Counted from the first letter of the stretch, positions 53,801 through 62,846 are shown. The stretch is DNA of 64,000 nucleotides from Betaproteobacteria bacterium (GCA_028139135.1 JAOINB010000001.1:109171-173170), one strand, 5' to 3'. The notes: generated by a model from the sequence alone, not told the origin. A program made the numbers and translations.

Positions 53801-53943
53801 CTCACACTCACAACAGGCTCGTCAATTTTTGGATATTCTCTGATTGAAAGATCTAGTAATGACACAAGACCAATAAAAATAATCATAAGAGAAATCACAG
53901 AAGCGAATACAGGCCTCTCGATGAAAAAGTACGAAATTTTCAT
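50854..53943 (-). CDS. RND multidrug efflux permease, HAE-1 type
   Basis: 1029 residues with 12 membrane helices in the RND order. The start MKISYFFIERPVFASVISLMIIFIGLVSL and the TM4 proton-relay segment VGLVVDDAIVVLENTVRYLDRG (with the Asp pair) are typical of the hydrophobe/amphiphile branch, as are GRMGRLFEEFALALAGAVLISGFVAIILTPVMCSYLL and the TM10-12 block ending WVIVGGMGLGTLLTLFVLPSIF. It exports drugs, detergents or similar molecules by proton exchange. It pairs with the adaptor 13 bp upstream; no outer-membrane factor gene adjoins. Confidence 0.93.
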   Translation of the reverse strand: MKISYFFIERPVFASVISLMIIFIGLVSLLDLSIREYPKIDEPVVSVRTDYKGAAPEIIESQITKPLEDSIAGIEGIKTLSSVSRQGRSNITVRFKTYRDPDDAASDVRGRVSRVLNRLPFEAKPPRISKVESDASPIMWMTLTSDEVPLMDLSFIAQNVIKPRIQSLPGAADVRIYGDRKYAMRIWVDANKVAAHDLTVQDIEGAIREQNLEIPAGRIETRGRELSVIASTDLSNPEEFRNIIVPLDNDGNFTRLGDLATVEIGPEDERRVARYKGRPSIALGVIRQATANPLELSKAVNENIPKILSDLPSDIKLEVAADYSIFIERSIEAVFKTILEAMILVSIVIVVSLKSFRAAFIPIITIPISLIGTFSLLLFFGFSINTLTLLAMVVAVGLVVDDAIVVLENTVRYLDRGLSPIGAAKKAISEVGFAVIAMTLTLVAVFIPVIFSPGRMGRLFEEFALALAGAVLISGFVAIILTPVMCSYLLRSRVDKINGESKEKLFRSGKQYIKKNYFLRAQISYSAVLRWLFRRPATVYLSTILILCLGALAYVDTKKELSPVEDRGLIVLVFNTPEGSSIEYTNDNSFVLEDLLAGVDESDKYFVIAGSPTVNKGAAFFRPLPWEDRERSVQEITSELNRKLAGLTGIRAFAILPPAFGQRARSRPIQVVLLSSGSVGEMELLGNKFVNELTESGLFTGIDSDLMLNKPEVRLSINRDLAADLGVTIEDLGRTLESMLGGRLVSRFRKENYQYEVIVQLISDSRSNPNDINSINIKTGKGELVPLASLVKLEETVGPRELNHFSQRRAVKISAGLAEDVSIEEGLSKIIRIAEDTLPENAQLDFDGQSREYFEAKDTLTFVFVLAVIFIFLVLAAQFESFFQPVSILMTVPLALTGATCVIWVVGGSINVYSQIGLIALIGLITKHGILIVEFANKCLAKGMTIESATIEAAKLRFRPIIMTTASTIFGAMPLALASGPGAEAREQIGWVIVGGMGLGTLLTLFVLPSIFIWVNKCVMWFSIRKQLD

Positions 53944-53956
53944 TTAAGCAACTTGA

Positions 53957-55054
53957 TCAATTTTCACTCAAAACTTTATTTTGGACAGTCACCTGCTGAC
54001 CTGTTTTTCGTAACTTCAGCTTCCCCTTAGTCACTACAGAATCTTGAACATTAAGGCCATTTAAAATTTCAACGGTCTCTCCGACTCTAATCCCAGTATC
54101 AATTTTTACTTTTTCTGCCTTACCGTCTTGAATTCTCCAGACAAATTTTCTTGATTGTTCTGAAAAAATGGCCACTTCTGGCACGGTGAGACCCTTATTT
54201 TTTTTTCTGAATTCGACTGAAACCTTACCAAACATACCTGACCTTAGAGTAAGGTCTGAGTTATCTATAAAACTCCTCACTAGCAAAAATCTACCATTTT
54301 TTTCTACGTTCACATTCAATACATCCACCTTAGCCGTGATTGCCCGATCTTTGGTTTCAGTAAAAATTTTTATCTCATTTCCTTCTTTAATATCGTTGAT
54401 ATATTTTTCCGGTACCTTAAAATCAAATTTCAGACGTTTCAAATCCTCTAGTAAAAGTATCTTCTGTCCTACTTGAACGAAATCTCCTACACTAACGTTT
54501 CTAAAACCAACGACACCATCGAACGGAGATCGAATAATATATTGCTTCAGCCTCGCTTCGGTTAGCAATTTTTTTGCATAAGCAACACCCAATTTTGCGT
54601 TTGCATCTTCTAGGGCACCCGTGCTGACAAAATCTCTCTTACTTAGTTTTTCCGCCCTCATATAATTTTTTTCTGCAAGTTCATATTCTGCCGAAGCCTG
54701 CAAGAACTCCGCTAAAGGAATTGCATCATCCAACTTAATCAAGCTTTCCCCTTGCTTTACAAGCTTTCCGTCGTAAAAATTTATACTGGTTATCTTTCCG
54801 GGAACTTCTGCTCTTAAAAATACTGAATCATTTGCCTTAAACTCACCTGTAAGATTTATTTTTTCCCTTATTTCTGCGAGCTCTACTCTTATGGTCTCGA
54901 CTAACACCCCTGGACTTTGTAAACCCAACTTTTTGGATTTTGCGGTAGGCGAAGTGCCAAAGATCAACAAAAGCAAAATAATAATCACGACAACAGCAGA
55001 AAATAAAACAACGGCTGTGCTAATTTTATTTACGTTTTTGACATTCTCTAACAA
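53957..55054 (-). CDS. RND efflux periplasmic adaptor (MexH/AcrA type)
   Basis: 365 residues. It has an N-terminal membrane anchor (about 13-33) and a lipoyl half NDSVFLRAEVPGKITSINFYDGKLVKQGESLIKLDD (about 74-109). A short alpha-hairpin (110-155) is followed by the second lipoyl half YIIRSPFDGVVGFRNVSVGDFVQVGQKILLLED and a beta-barrel. The short hairpin places it in the MexH/CusB-like adaptors rather than long AcrA types. The start overlaps the rnhA stop by seven bases. Confidence 0.9.
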   Translation of the reverse strand: MLENVKNVNKISTAVVLFSAVVVIIILLLLIFGTSPTAKSKKLGLQSPGVLVETIRVELAEIREKINLTGEFKANDSVFLRAEVPGKITSINFYDGKLVKQGESLIKLDDAIPLAEFLQASAEYELAEKNYMRAEKLSKRDFVSTGALEDANAKLGVAYAKKLLTEARLKQYIIRSPFDGVVGFRNVSVGDFVQVGQKILLLEDLKRLKFDFKVPEKYINDIKEGNEIKIFTETKDRAITAKVDVLNVNVEKNGRFLLVRSFIDNSDLTLRSGMFGKVSVEFRKKNKGLTVPEVAIFSEQSRKFVWRIQDGKAEKVKIDTGIRVGETVEILNGLNVQDSVVTKGKLKLRKTGQQVTVQNKVLSEN

Positions 55055-55482
55055 TAATCTGAAACTCCTTTATTCGCTAAAAAATCCGCTCTTTCGTTTC
55101 CAGCATCTCCAGAATGCCCACGAACCCAGTTCCACGTTACTTCCCTTGCCTCGACTATGCTTTGAAGCTTCACCCATAGATCCTTGTTTGCGACATCTTT
55201 TTTTGCCGCCGTTTTCCAGCCATTCTCAACCCATTTTTTTATCCATGACGTTATGCCGTTTTTCACATACATAGAGTCTGTGTTGACTCTCACTGTATCC
55301 GTACTCTCTATCTTATTTAACCCATGGATTACTGCGAGTAACTCCATTCGATTGTTTGTTGTGTTTAACTCTCCACCATAAATTTCATCCACTGGCTTGC
55401 CATTTTTGATGATTACAACACCCCAACCACCTGGGCCCGGATTACCTTTACAAGCACCATCGGTATACAAATTTACAGTCAT
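55048..55482 (-). CDS. rnhA: Ribonuclease HI (RnhA)
   Basis: 144 residues. The four acidic catalytic residues are visible: D8 in YTDGACKGNPGPGGWG, the Glu of NNRMELLAVI, the Asp of NTDSMYVKNGI, and the C-terminal Asp of RGHSGDAGNERAD. It degrades RNA in RNA-DNA hybrids such as R-loops and primers. It is 6 bp after the yafS-like gene. In many proteobacteria dnaQ is the next gene, but here an RND pair lies between. Confidence 0.95.
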   Translation of the reverse strand: MTVNLYTDGACKGNPGPGGWGVVIIKNGKPVDEIYGGELNTTNNRMELLAVIHGLNKIESTDTVRVNTDSMYVKNGITSWIKKWVENGWKTAAKKDVANKDLWVKLQSIVEAREVTWNWVRGHSGDAGNERADFLANKGVSDYC

Positions 55483-55488
55483 ACTCGT

Positions 55489-56235
55489 TTATTCCTTTTC
55501 GGTAAATATAGAAACTGATGGGACAGTTTTTTTTCCAAATTTTGCTTTACTGGACCATATGTCCGACTTTAAAAGTTTCATTCCCTCTCTTTTTTTTATA
55601 ATTGACAAACAATAGACAGCTCCGGTCGTGGGCAGCCACCGGCGGACACCATCTTGCAACCATGCTAGCCTTCTTTGCCATTTTGGTGAGTTTATTGCAG
55701 GATAGAAGGCTAGGAACTCTCCTCCGACGATTTCGAGATCTAGAAGCTTGCACCAGTCCTTAAATCGAGCTAAAGACACCCAGTTTGCACCAATTACAGG
55801 TAAATTAACATCATTAAAGTGCCTGTTAATTGCCCACAAACTGTAGGGATTAAAACTAGAAATAATTAATTTGCCTTCTGGCCTTAAAACTCTTACTACT
55901 TCCCGCAACAGCGAGTGTGGCTCATGCAATGTCTCAAAAATGTGCACCAAAACAAAAAGGTCTACGCTATCTGAGGGTAAAGGTAGGGATTCTGGAGCAA
56001 CGATAAAAAGATTTTCGTGTTCCCCATTTAGGTCTTCACACAAATCAAAACTGAATCTATACTTATAAACAATTCGATTGTTATTTAAGGAATCAAAACT
56101 GTAAGGACATATTTGTACAGCGTGGTAACCGAATATATCTTCTAAATTTTTATCAAACCAATTTTTCTCTTCTGCCAAAAGTTTTTGGCCGAGGGGTGAA
56201 ATAAGCCATTTTTTCCATATATTTTCGGTACCCAT
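55489..56235 (-). CDS. yafS: YafS-like class I methyltransferase-fold protein
   Basis: 248 residues from ATG 56235 (MGTENIWKKWLISPLGQKLLAEE), close to E. coli YafS in length and neighbours (gloB, rnhA). Late methyltransferase blocks are clear: PLPSDSVDLFVLVHIFETLHEPHSLLREVVRVLRPEGKLIISSFNP. The usual Gly-rich SAM motif is not obvious (FGYHAVQICPYSFDSL is at that place), which is also how I remember this family. Its substrate is unknown. A longer frame to 56400 would run through the gloB start and is rejected. Confidence 0.82.
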   Translation of the reverse strand: MGTENIWKKWLISPLGQKLLAEEKNWFDKNLEDIFGYHAVQICPYSFDSLNNNRIVYKYRFSFDLCEDLNGEHENLFIVAPESLPLPSDSVDLFVLVHIFETLHEPHSLLREVVRVLRPEGKLIISSFNPYSLWAINRHFNDVNLPVIGANWVSLARFKDWCKLLDLEIVGGEFLAFYPAINSPKWQRRLAWLQDGVRRWLPTTGAVYCLSIIKKREGMKLLKSDIWSSKAKFGKKTVPSVSIFTEKE

Positions 56236-56274
56236 ACCTGGACAATATGTTAGTCGACAAGCAAAGAGGATATC

Positions 56275-57054
56275 ATGATTCGCCGGTTTAATGCTTTTTC
56301 TGATAATTACATTTGGGGAATCGAGATTCATAAAACTATTTGTATAGTTGATCCCGGCCAGTCTTACGAAGTTCTTAAACACCTTGAGAATTTTGAACAT
56401 TTTTTTTCGATCGGAGCAATTTTAGTTACCCATAGACATCATGACCATATTGGTGGCATAAAAGAGTTAGCCAAGAGTAGATTTGCCGGTTCGGAAATAA
56501 AGATCTCATTAAATGAGTCGCCTATATTCAATCAAATGCCTATTTTTGGTCCTACCGATTGCCAAAGGTACGGTGTTAAGCATATTGTTTCTGATGGAGA
56601 TATTATAAATATCGGTGATAATACAATTGAGGTTCTTGATATTCCAGGCCACACAGAACAACATGTCGGTTACCTTTTCAGATCTGCCCACGATCAACCA
56701 CCAGCTTTTTTCTGTGGGGATACATTATTTGGTGGTGGCTGTGGAAGAGTGCTAGGTGGAAGTTTTATTGATTTGTATGCATCATTAAAGAAAATTTCAA
56801 AATTACCTAAAGAAACACTCATATACTGCGCACACGAATATACAGAAGCGAACTTAAAGTTTGCAAGAGAGTTTTTCCCAGACAACTCCGGGATAAAAAA
56901 AAGGTATGCGGAGGTTAAAAAGGACAGAGAAAAATTGTTACCAACTATTCCAACAGAATTGTCATATGAATTAGAAACAAATCCATATCTGACATGCAAA
57001 AACTTTAACGAATTCAAGGCAATCAGAATGTCAAAAGATAATTGGAAAGGCTAG
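56275..57054 (+). CDS. gloB: Hydroxyacylglutathione hydrolase, glyoxalase II (GloB)
   Basis: 259 residues. The metallo-beta-lactamase metal set is present: THRHHDH at 52-58 (H53, H55, D57, H58), H in IPGHTEQH, D in FCGDTLFGGGCGR, and H in YCAHEYT. It hydrolyses S-lactoylglutathione, ending methylglyoxal detoxification. It is divergent from the yafS-like gene (39 bp between starts) and directly abuts mltD. Confidence 0.94.
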   Translation: MIRRFNAFSDNYIWGIEIHKTICIVDPGQSYEVLKHLENFEHFFSIGAILVTHRHHDHIGGIKELAKSRFAGSEIKISLNESPIFNQMPIFGPTDCQRYGVKHIVSDGDIINIGDNTIEVLDIPGHTEQHVGYLFRSAHDQPPAFFCGDTLFGGGCGRVLGGSFIDLYASLKKISKLPKETLIYCAHEYTEANLKFAREFFPDNSGIKKRYAEVKKDREKLLPTIPTELSYELETNPYLTCKNFNEFKAIRMSKDNWKG

Positions 57055-58635
57055 ATGTTGTTGATAAAAAAGACATTCGTTATATTGTACGCATTGTTTG
57101 TAAGTATTTTACTCTCGGGGTGTACCTCGAGTAGTATTTTTTTGATAAAGGATCATCCTGGCAAAAATCCTAATAGGAAATCTGGCGAATTAATCAGCGC
57201 TAATGATGAAGATACAAATAAAATGAGGACTGAAAAGTCTGCTGATATAAAGCAGGGGATCGAATCAAAAAATATTTACACAGCTGCCAATCGAAATGTC
57301 TTTGATGAAATAAAAGGAAATTTTAAACTGCCCACCCTGCCACCAAAGCGAGTAAATCGACAAGTAAAAGTATTTACCAGGAATCCAGAATATTTAAACA
57401 GAATGTTTGATCGGAGTAAAAGGTACCTTCATTTCGTTTATGCCGAAGTTCAAGCTAGAAACCTACCATCGGAATTAGCGTTGCTTCCATTTGTGGAAAG
57501 CGCCTATAATCCTCACGCTACATCGCGGGCTAAGGCGGCTGGTCTTTGGCAGTTTATTCCTGCAACCGGCCGTCGATATGACCTTGAGCAGACATGGTGG
57601 AGTGATGAAAGACGAGCTGTAATTGATTCCACTCGAGCAGCGTTAGATTATCTCGAATATTTACATAAATTAAAAAATGGGGATTGGTTTCATGCCCTTG
57701 CTTCTTACAATTGGGGAGAACGTTCAGTAAGAAGAGCTATCGAGAGAAACAGAAAGGCTAGAAAAAAAACAAACTATGCAAGTTTAAGAATGCCGCGAGA
57801 GACCCGTAATTACGTGCCAAAATTGTTAGCCATGAGAGAAATTATTAATAATCCGTCTAAATACGGAATTCAACTTCCGATAATTCCAAGCATTCCTTAT
57901 TTTAAGTCTTTTCTTATAAATAATTCCCTAGATGTGAAGTTAATCAGCAAACTCGCCGAAATAGAGACCGCTGAATTTTTGGCTCTTAATGCAAATGTCC
58001 TTCGCCCAGTAGTTAACAAAAAATATACAAAAGATATCTTAATTCCATATCAAAAATATGAGATTTTTAAATCAAATCTTAGGCAATATCAAAAAACTCA
58101 AAAAAATCTTGTAGGGTGGGCTCCACTAAAATTGAAAAGATCTATTACTTTAAGAGATATTGCAGAAAAGTATGATAACGACGCTGTTACTTTGGCAAAA
58201 GCAAATGGAATTCGATCTGTAAAAGCAAAGCTTCTAAAGGGTTCCTCAATAATTGTTGCTATGGATGACACAAATGCTTCGTTCAAAATAGAAAAATTTG
58301 AAAAAGCCAGGTTAAAATTTTTATACCCAGACCATATGTTTTATAAAGTAAAGAAAGGGGACACTTTATCTCACATAGCCAATAAGTATCGAGTTTCTGT
58401 GAGAAAACTAAAAAATTTAAATAATCTTAGAGGAAGTCTGATAAGAGTGGGACAAAGGTTGAGGATTCGTAATTCAGACTATGGCGATACTAAAAATACT
58501 CATAGGGTTCGTAAAGGAGAATCTTTGTATCAAATTGCAAAACGGTATCGGACTACTGTGGGTGAGCTAAAAAGGCTGAATAAGCTCGCCTCCGATATGA
58601 TTGTCTCTGGTTCAAAACTTATCATTAAAAATTAA
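57055..58635 (+). CDS. mltD: Membrane-bound lytic murein transglycosylase D with LysM domains (MltD)
   Basis: 526 residues. A lipoprotein signal ends at C23 (LLSGC). The SLT domain spans about 115-290, with catalytic Glu E148 in LPFVESAYNPHATSRAKAAGLWQFIPATGRRY. Three LysM modules follow: a degenerate one at about 355-402, then good ones at about 427-472 (YKVKKGDTLSHIANKYRVSV) and 481-526 (HRVRKGESLYQIAKRYRTTV). It cleaves glycan strands, forming 1,6-anhydro ends, probably at the outer membrane. The ATG follows the gloB stop directly. Confidence 0.93.
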   Translation: MLLIKKTFVILYALFVSILLSGCTSSSIFLIKDHPGKNPNRKSGELISANDEDTNKMRTEKSADIKQGIESKNIYTAANRNVFDEIKGNFKLPTLPPKRVNRQVKVFTRNPEYLNRMFDRSKRYLHFVYAEVQARNLPSELALLPFVESAYNPHATSRAKAAGLWQFIPATGRRYDLEQTWWSDERRAVIDSTRAALDYLEYLHKLKNGDWFHALASYNWGERSVRRAIERNRKARKKTNYASLRMPRETRNYVPKLLAMREIINNPSKYGIQLPIIPSIPYFKSFLINNSLDVKLISKLAEIETAEFLALNANVLRPVVNKKYTKDILIPYQKYEIFKSNLRQYQKTQKNLVGWAPLKLKRSITLRDIAEKYDNDAVTLAKANGIRSVKAKLLKGSSIIVAMDDTNASFKIEKFEKARLKFLYPDHMFYKVKKGDTLSHIANKYRVSVRKLKNLNNLRGSLIRVGQRLRIRNSDYGDTKNTHRVRKGESLYQIAKRYRTTVGELKRLNKLASDMIVSGSKLIIKN

Positions 58636-58644
58636 CTTTGATTA

Positions 58645-59343
58645 CTACCCTTCATTTTGTACCGTCAGCATGCGTAGACTTCTTGAGTATTCTTGTAGGA
58701 CTTTAACGCCACTCATCTCAGCTTTTTTACACCAATTTTGAAGTGCTACCACAATTTGTTCGACCGAGGACGTTCGTTGGTTATGCCATATTTTTTCGAA
58801 ATCATCCCTCAGGGAGATAATCAAGCGTAACTGAGAAGATAAAACATCTCTCTTTGCAGTTTCAGAGGATAGTGAAAGCAAATTTTTCTCCTTGTTATAC
58901 CTCCGAGACAATTTGCGCACTAGTTTGTGTAGCTTTTGAAATAATTCGTATTTCGCGGCTAGTATTGCCTCAACCGTGTCCTCATCTATTATATTTTTCG
59001 ACGGATCATATGTAAGGTTTTTGGGTACACTTCTTATCTCTGCAAGACCGAAAAATTCAAAGAGTTTAATGTACAACCAACCTATATCAAATTCGTACCA
59101 TTTACTAGATAATTTGGGACTTGTGGCGTGAGAGTGATGATTATTATGTAACTCCTCTCCCCCGATTAAAATCCCTAATGGAAAGATATTGCGACTAGCG
59201 TCCGGAGTCTTAAAATTTCTGTATCCCACAAAATGCCCGATTCCGTTAATAACACCAGCAGCAAAGAAAGGAATCCACATCATTTGTATTGCCCAAATCG
59301 CAACTCCGATTATGCCGAAAAGACAAAAATTGATGACTAACAT
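58645..59343 (-). pseudogene. Fatty-acid desaturase, C-terminal part (separated by a frameshift)
   Basis: 232 codons. It carries the last membrane pair (FGIIGVAIWAIQMMWIPFFAAGVINGIGHFVGY), the third histidine box GGEELHNNHHSH, and a helical tail of about 110 residues seen in bacterial delta-9 type desaturases. The frame continues the upstream part if one G is removed from the G7 run, giving a joined VWGVGSMLVINF. Taken alone it lacks the first two His boxes and cannot bind the di-iron centre. Status could be a disrupted gene, a phase-variable gene or an assembly error. Confidence 0.75.
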
Positions 59344-59344
59344 A

Positions 59345-59779
59345 CTACCTACCCCCCCAAACAGAATGTTTGCTGTATATGTGCCTCTCTAACCAGTCAT
59401 CGGGTGTGCCATGGCCGTACTTTTCTATGCATTCTTTATCCTTGGCAGTTTCTCTGTATAGCTCGGTACCACTCCATAAAACTGTTGAAATTCCTTTAAC
59501 CTGGGGGCTGTGAGGGTCTCCCTTACTCTCACATTTAGCATGGTGTTTCCTATGTATTGCTGCCCATTCTTTTGTAACCATACCCGTGGTAAGCCATAAC
59601 CAGAATCTAAAAAAATGAGAAATAGCTGGACTAAGTTTGAGCGATCGATGGGCTTGACATCGATGCAAGAATACTGTCACCGCCACAATCGTAATGTGAG
59701 TCACACAAAATGTATAAATGATTATGCTACTCAATTCCGCCTTACTAATCCCGTAGCTTATAAAGTCCACCAAACTCAT
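59345..59779 (-). pseudogene. Fatty-acid desaturase, N-terminal part (separated by a frameshift)
   Basis: 144 codons ending in a premature TAG just after the G7 run. It contains the first membrane region (IIIYTFCVTHITIVAVTVFLHR), the first His box HRCQAH, and the second HRKHH in WAAIHRKHHAKCESKGDPHSPQ. These place it with acyl-lipid or acyl-CoA desaturases that introduce a double bond using a di-iron site. Together with the downstream part it would give about 377 residues, a normal length. Confidence 0.8.
59352..59358. repeat. Homopolymer C7 (G7 on the coding strand) at the desaturase frameshift
   Basis: Seven C on the plus strand, G7 in the minus-strand gene. Six G would restore one open frame across the whole desaturase. 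The run is notable in AT-rich sequence and is the likely site of the indel. Confidence 0.85.
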
Positions 59780-59841
59780 AATTTCCCTAACTTATATATT
59801 ATTTTTCTAATTATACCGCCAATCCTGCTATCGCACGACAT

Positions 59842-61188
59842 TTAAGAAGACTTCCCTTGCCGAACAAATTTGTGGAAATAAAAGCTATATTTCGAAACAG
59901 GAGAACTATAAAGCAACGCGCCTTTACTACCACCCTCTTCAATCCAAGGAGCTAACTCTTTTCTTACTTTCGCTGAAAAACAACGATCTAACCCAACGGA
60001 GTCAAAATCCTCATTTTTTTTCAAAAACTCCTCCGTTACGATGTCGTTTTCTTCCTCAAAAATGCTGCACGTCGCATAGACTAAGAAACCTCCCTTTGCA
60101 ACGCAAGAAGCAGCTTTATTTAATATCGTACTCTGATTTCCCTTATACTCTGCCAATTTTTTCCTTGTTAACTGCCATTTAAGGTGTGGAAACTGTCCAA
60201 AAGTTCCCGAACCTGAGCACGGGACATCTACTAATACAGATGAGGCTCGCTGAGAAAGATTTTCTATTTTTGAATCCTGTAAAGAGGATATAACCAACGG
60301 ACAAAGATTTGTCACACCAGCACGTTTTGCCCTCTTATTCAACTCATCGATCCGTTTTGACGATACATCTACAGCATAGATAAGCCCGGTATTTTTCATC
60401 ATTACACTCGACGCAAGGGCCTTGCCACCAGTACCACAACAAAAATCTACAACCAGTGAGTATGGCTTAGGATTTAACAGCTTTACAATGAGTTGACTTC
60501 CAAAATCTTGAATTTCGATAAGACCTTCTCTGTAAGCATCGAAATTCGATATCTTAATTTTATTACTTATGTACAAACAATTAGAGATAATTGGTGAAAC
60601 CTCATTTTCCACGCCCCATAGACTAAGTCTCTTCGATATTTCTCCGACCTTGGACTTGCCAGTATTAACTCTCAAACAGACGAAATCGCGCTTTTTGCTA
60701 CTACACAATGCTCGAAGGGCGTTATCATTCCCCTTTTTTTCAGCGAGATTTTTTACAATCCAAACAGGGTAGCTAAAACGAATTGAAACCTTTGAGTAAT
60801 CAGGAAAAAAACCATTTTCAAAAAGCTCAAACCTTTTAAAGGCATCTAAAGTGCCTCGGCTTCTCATATCCAAAGTAAGATTACCAGATGGATTCCATAT
60901 AACCGTAGCCAACCTTAATACGCGAGAAATTGCCGAGGAAAATTTTTTTTGGTTATTCCTTCCTAGCACAGAAAAAAAAAGCCTTTTTTTATGATGCAAA
61001 ACAAAAAAAACTATATCAACTATCGCTTCCCTCTGAACCTTACCCGGCCTTCTTACCTCAAAGAATTCTTTTATTTCAACATTTGGAGATCTTTTGGATA
61101 TCAGAACTTTAGTTAAAAGTTTTAATAGCATATGTTCGTCAATATCCAGTAACTCATTTTTTGTCATTTTTAATGTCGACGGCTTCAA
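59842..61188 (-). CDS. rsmB: RsmB/NOP family rRNA cytosine-C5 methyltransferase
   Basis: 448 residues. An N-terminal helical region (about 1-160) is divergent from E. coli RsmB's NusB-like domain. The SAM domain has VVDFCCGTGGKALASSVMM (motif I), the catalytic-type Cys in DVPCSGSGTFGQFPHLKWQLT (motif IV), and the second Cys in YATCSIFEEEN (motif VI). It likely methylates C967 or another cytosine of rRNA. Which RNA base is used cannot be told from the sequence. It is 12 bp after purN, the usual betaproteobacterial neighbour. Confidence 0.85.
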   Translation of the reverse strand: MKPSTLKMTKNELLDIDEHMLLKLLTKVLISKRSPNVEIKEFFEVRRPGKVQREAIVDIVFFVLHHKKRLFFSVLGRNNQKKFSSAISRVLRLATVIWNPSGNLTLDMRSRGTLDAFKRFELFENGFFPDYSKVSIRFSYPVWIVKNLAEKKGNDNALRALCSSKKRDFVCLRVNTGKSKVGEISKRLSLWGVENEVSPIISNCLYISNKIKISNFDAYREGLIEIQDFGSQLIVKLLNPKPYSLVVDFCCGTGGKALASSVMMKNTGLIYAVDVSSKRIDELNKRAKRAGVTNLCPLVISSLQDSKIENLSQRASSVLVDVPCSGSGTFGQFPHLKWQLTRKKLAEYKGNQSTILNKAASCVAKGGFLVYATCSIFEEENDIVTEEFLKKNEDFDSVGLDRCFSAKVRKELAPWIEEGGSKGALLYSSPVSKYSFYFHKFVRQGKSS

Positions 61189-61200
61189 TTTGTTGCTTCC

Positions 61201-61872
61201 CTAGAAATCGTAAAATAATTTAAATTCTTCTAGAAACCAGTGCTCGCAACTTTCAACATGATGCCATTTGTCTCCCTCTCGAATAACTTTGCCACTCAAA
61301 ACGGCTCCAATAGAAAGTGGGAAAATAAAGTGCTCCAAAGCTAGCACTTTTTTTTCTAAAGTTTCTTTGGTATCAAAATTGGCTACACTAATCGCAGCCT
61401 GACAAATTATCGGTCCCTCATCAACGCCAGAAGAGAGTGAATGCACAGTTGCCCCATGCTTTCTGACATTCTCATCCAAAACTCTCTGGTGGGTATTTAA
61501 ACCCTTAAATTGGGGCAACAAAGAAGGATGTACGTTTATCATTAAATGGAATAATCCGGAAAATAATTTGGCGTCTAGAATTACCATAAACCCAGCTAAA
61601 ACAACAATGTCAGGATTGTAGGTTAAGATTTTACTAAGCAATTCAGCTTGGAAAACCTCATTCCCCAACTGGTCCCTATCCACTAATTCACCCTTAATGC
61701 CAAGATCTCTGGCTTTTACTATAGCCTCGCAGGGCCTATCGGAAATTACACTCAGAAAGTCAACAGGCCACTCAAAGCGTCGACATGTCTTTATAATAGA
61801 GACCATGTTTGATCCTCTTCCGGAGACCAGGATTAAAACCTTGTGTTTTTTACTAAATTGCACCATCACCAT
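61201..61872 (-). CDS. purN: Phosphoribosylglycinamide formyltransferase 1 (PurN)
   Basis: 223 residues (M1 at 61872; a second ATG at 61866 is as likely). The formyl-transfer residues are present: N and H in MINVHPSLLPQFKG and D in GVDEGPIICQA. GRGSNM near 18-23 is the phosphoribosyl-binding loop. It adds the first formyl group in purine synthesis, using formyl-tetrahydrofolate. It is divergent from ribF with 5 bp between start codons. Confidence 0.94.
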   Translation of the reverse strand: MVMVQFSKKHKVLILVSGRGSNMVSIIKTCRRFEWPVDFLSVISDRPCEAIVKARDLGIKGELVDRDQLGNEVFQAELLSKILTYNPDIVVLAGFMVILDAKLFSGLFHLMINVHPSLLPQFKGLNTHQRVLDENVRKHGATVHSLSSGVDEGPIICQAAISVANFDTKETLEKKVLALEHFIFPLSIGAVLSGKVIREGDKWHHVESCEHWFLEEFKLFYDF

Positions 61873-61877
61873 ATTGT

Positions 61878-62846
61878 ATGACCATGAAGCAGATAAGATA
61901 CGGAAAAATTAAAAAATTTGATTATAAGAAAAGAATATTGACTATCGGAAATTTTGACGGAGTCCATCTAGGACACCAAACTATACTAAGACATTGTGTT
62001 CAAAATGCTCGAAAACTCTCACTAAAGAGCAGTGTGCTTACTTTCTATCCGCATCCGAAAGAGTTTTTCAATGTAAAGCCAAATCAAGAGTGTGTGCAGA
62101 CGATGAGAGATAAATCGAGAGAAATTTTATCTAAAGGAATTGATGAAATAATTTTTGCTCGTTTCGACAAAAGGCTTGCATGTACAACTTCGCATGACTT
62201 CATTGTGAATGTTCTTGCTACCAATCTTGGAGTAAAAGAACTAGTAGTTGGTTCCGATTTTCGATTTGGAAGAAATCGTACTGGGGATGTATCAATGTTG
62301 ATAGATCAGGGCGCCAAATCAGGATTCTCCACCACTATTATTCCAGAAGTGTCTTTTAAAAATATTAAAATGTCGAGTAGTTCATTACGAAATATGGCAA
62401 AAAATGGAGAGTTTAGCTCAGTAGAAAATATGCGACGAGCAACACTAAAAATGACAGGGCACGTTTGTCACGGAAATAAGCTGGGAAGAACACTTAACTT
62501 CCCTACTGCTAATATCAAAGTTCCGAAAAATTTGTGCTTTAGCGGTATCTTCATCGTTAGGGTAATTGATAATTCCTCAGATAGGGCATTTGATCAGAAA
62601 TGGGGTATCGCAAATATTGGAACTCGGCCTGTCCTAGAGACTAATAATGAAAAGTTACTTGAGGTATATGTGTTAGACTGGTCGGGCGATATTTACGGCC
62701 ATTTGCTATCCGTGGAAATGATTAAGAAGATTAGGGAAGAAAAATATTTCAAGAACCTCGAAGAACTAAAATTAAAAATGGTGGAAGATGAAAAAATAGC
62801 GCGAGAATATATAAGTGAGTATGATGAGCAAAAACAAAAAAGTTAA
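61878..62846 (+). CDS. ribF: Bifunctional riboflavin kinase/FAD synthetase (RibF)
   Basis: 322 residues (ATG 61878 or 61884). The N-terminal FAD synthetase domain has [13 protein letters not shown] with the HxGH nucleotidyltransferase motif (about 22-34) and [13 protein letters not shown]. The C-terminal kinase domain has [18 protein letters not shown] with the PTAN motif (near 197-214) and [13 protein letters not shown]. It makes FMN and FAD. The end overlaps ileS by 26 bp. ribF-ileS is a very common proteobacterial pair. Confidence 0.95.
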   Translation: MTMKQIRYGKIKKFDYKKRILTIGNFDGVHLGHQTILRHCVQNARKLSLKSSVLTFYPHPKEFFNVKPNQECVQTMRDKSREILSKGIDEIIFARFDKRLACTTSHDFIVNVLATNLGVKELVVGSDFRFGRNRTGDVSMLIDQGAKSGFSTTIIPEVSFKNIKMSSSSLRNMAKNGEFSSVENMRRATLKMTGHVCHGNKLGRTLNFPTANIKVPKNLCFSGIFIVRVIDNSSDRAFDQKWGIANIGTRPVLETNNEKLLEVYVLDWSGDIYGHLLSVEMIKKIREEKYFKNLEELKLKMVEDEKIAREYISEYDEQKQKS

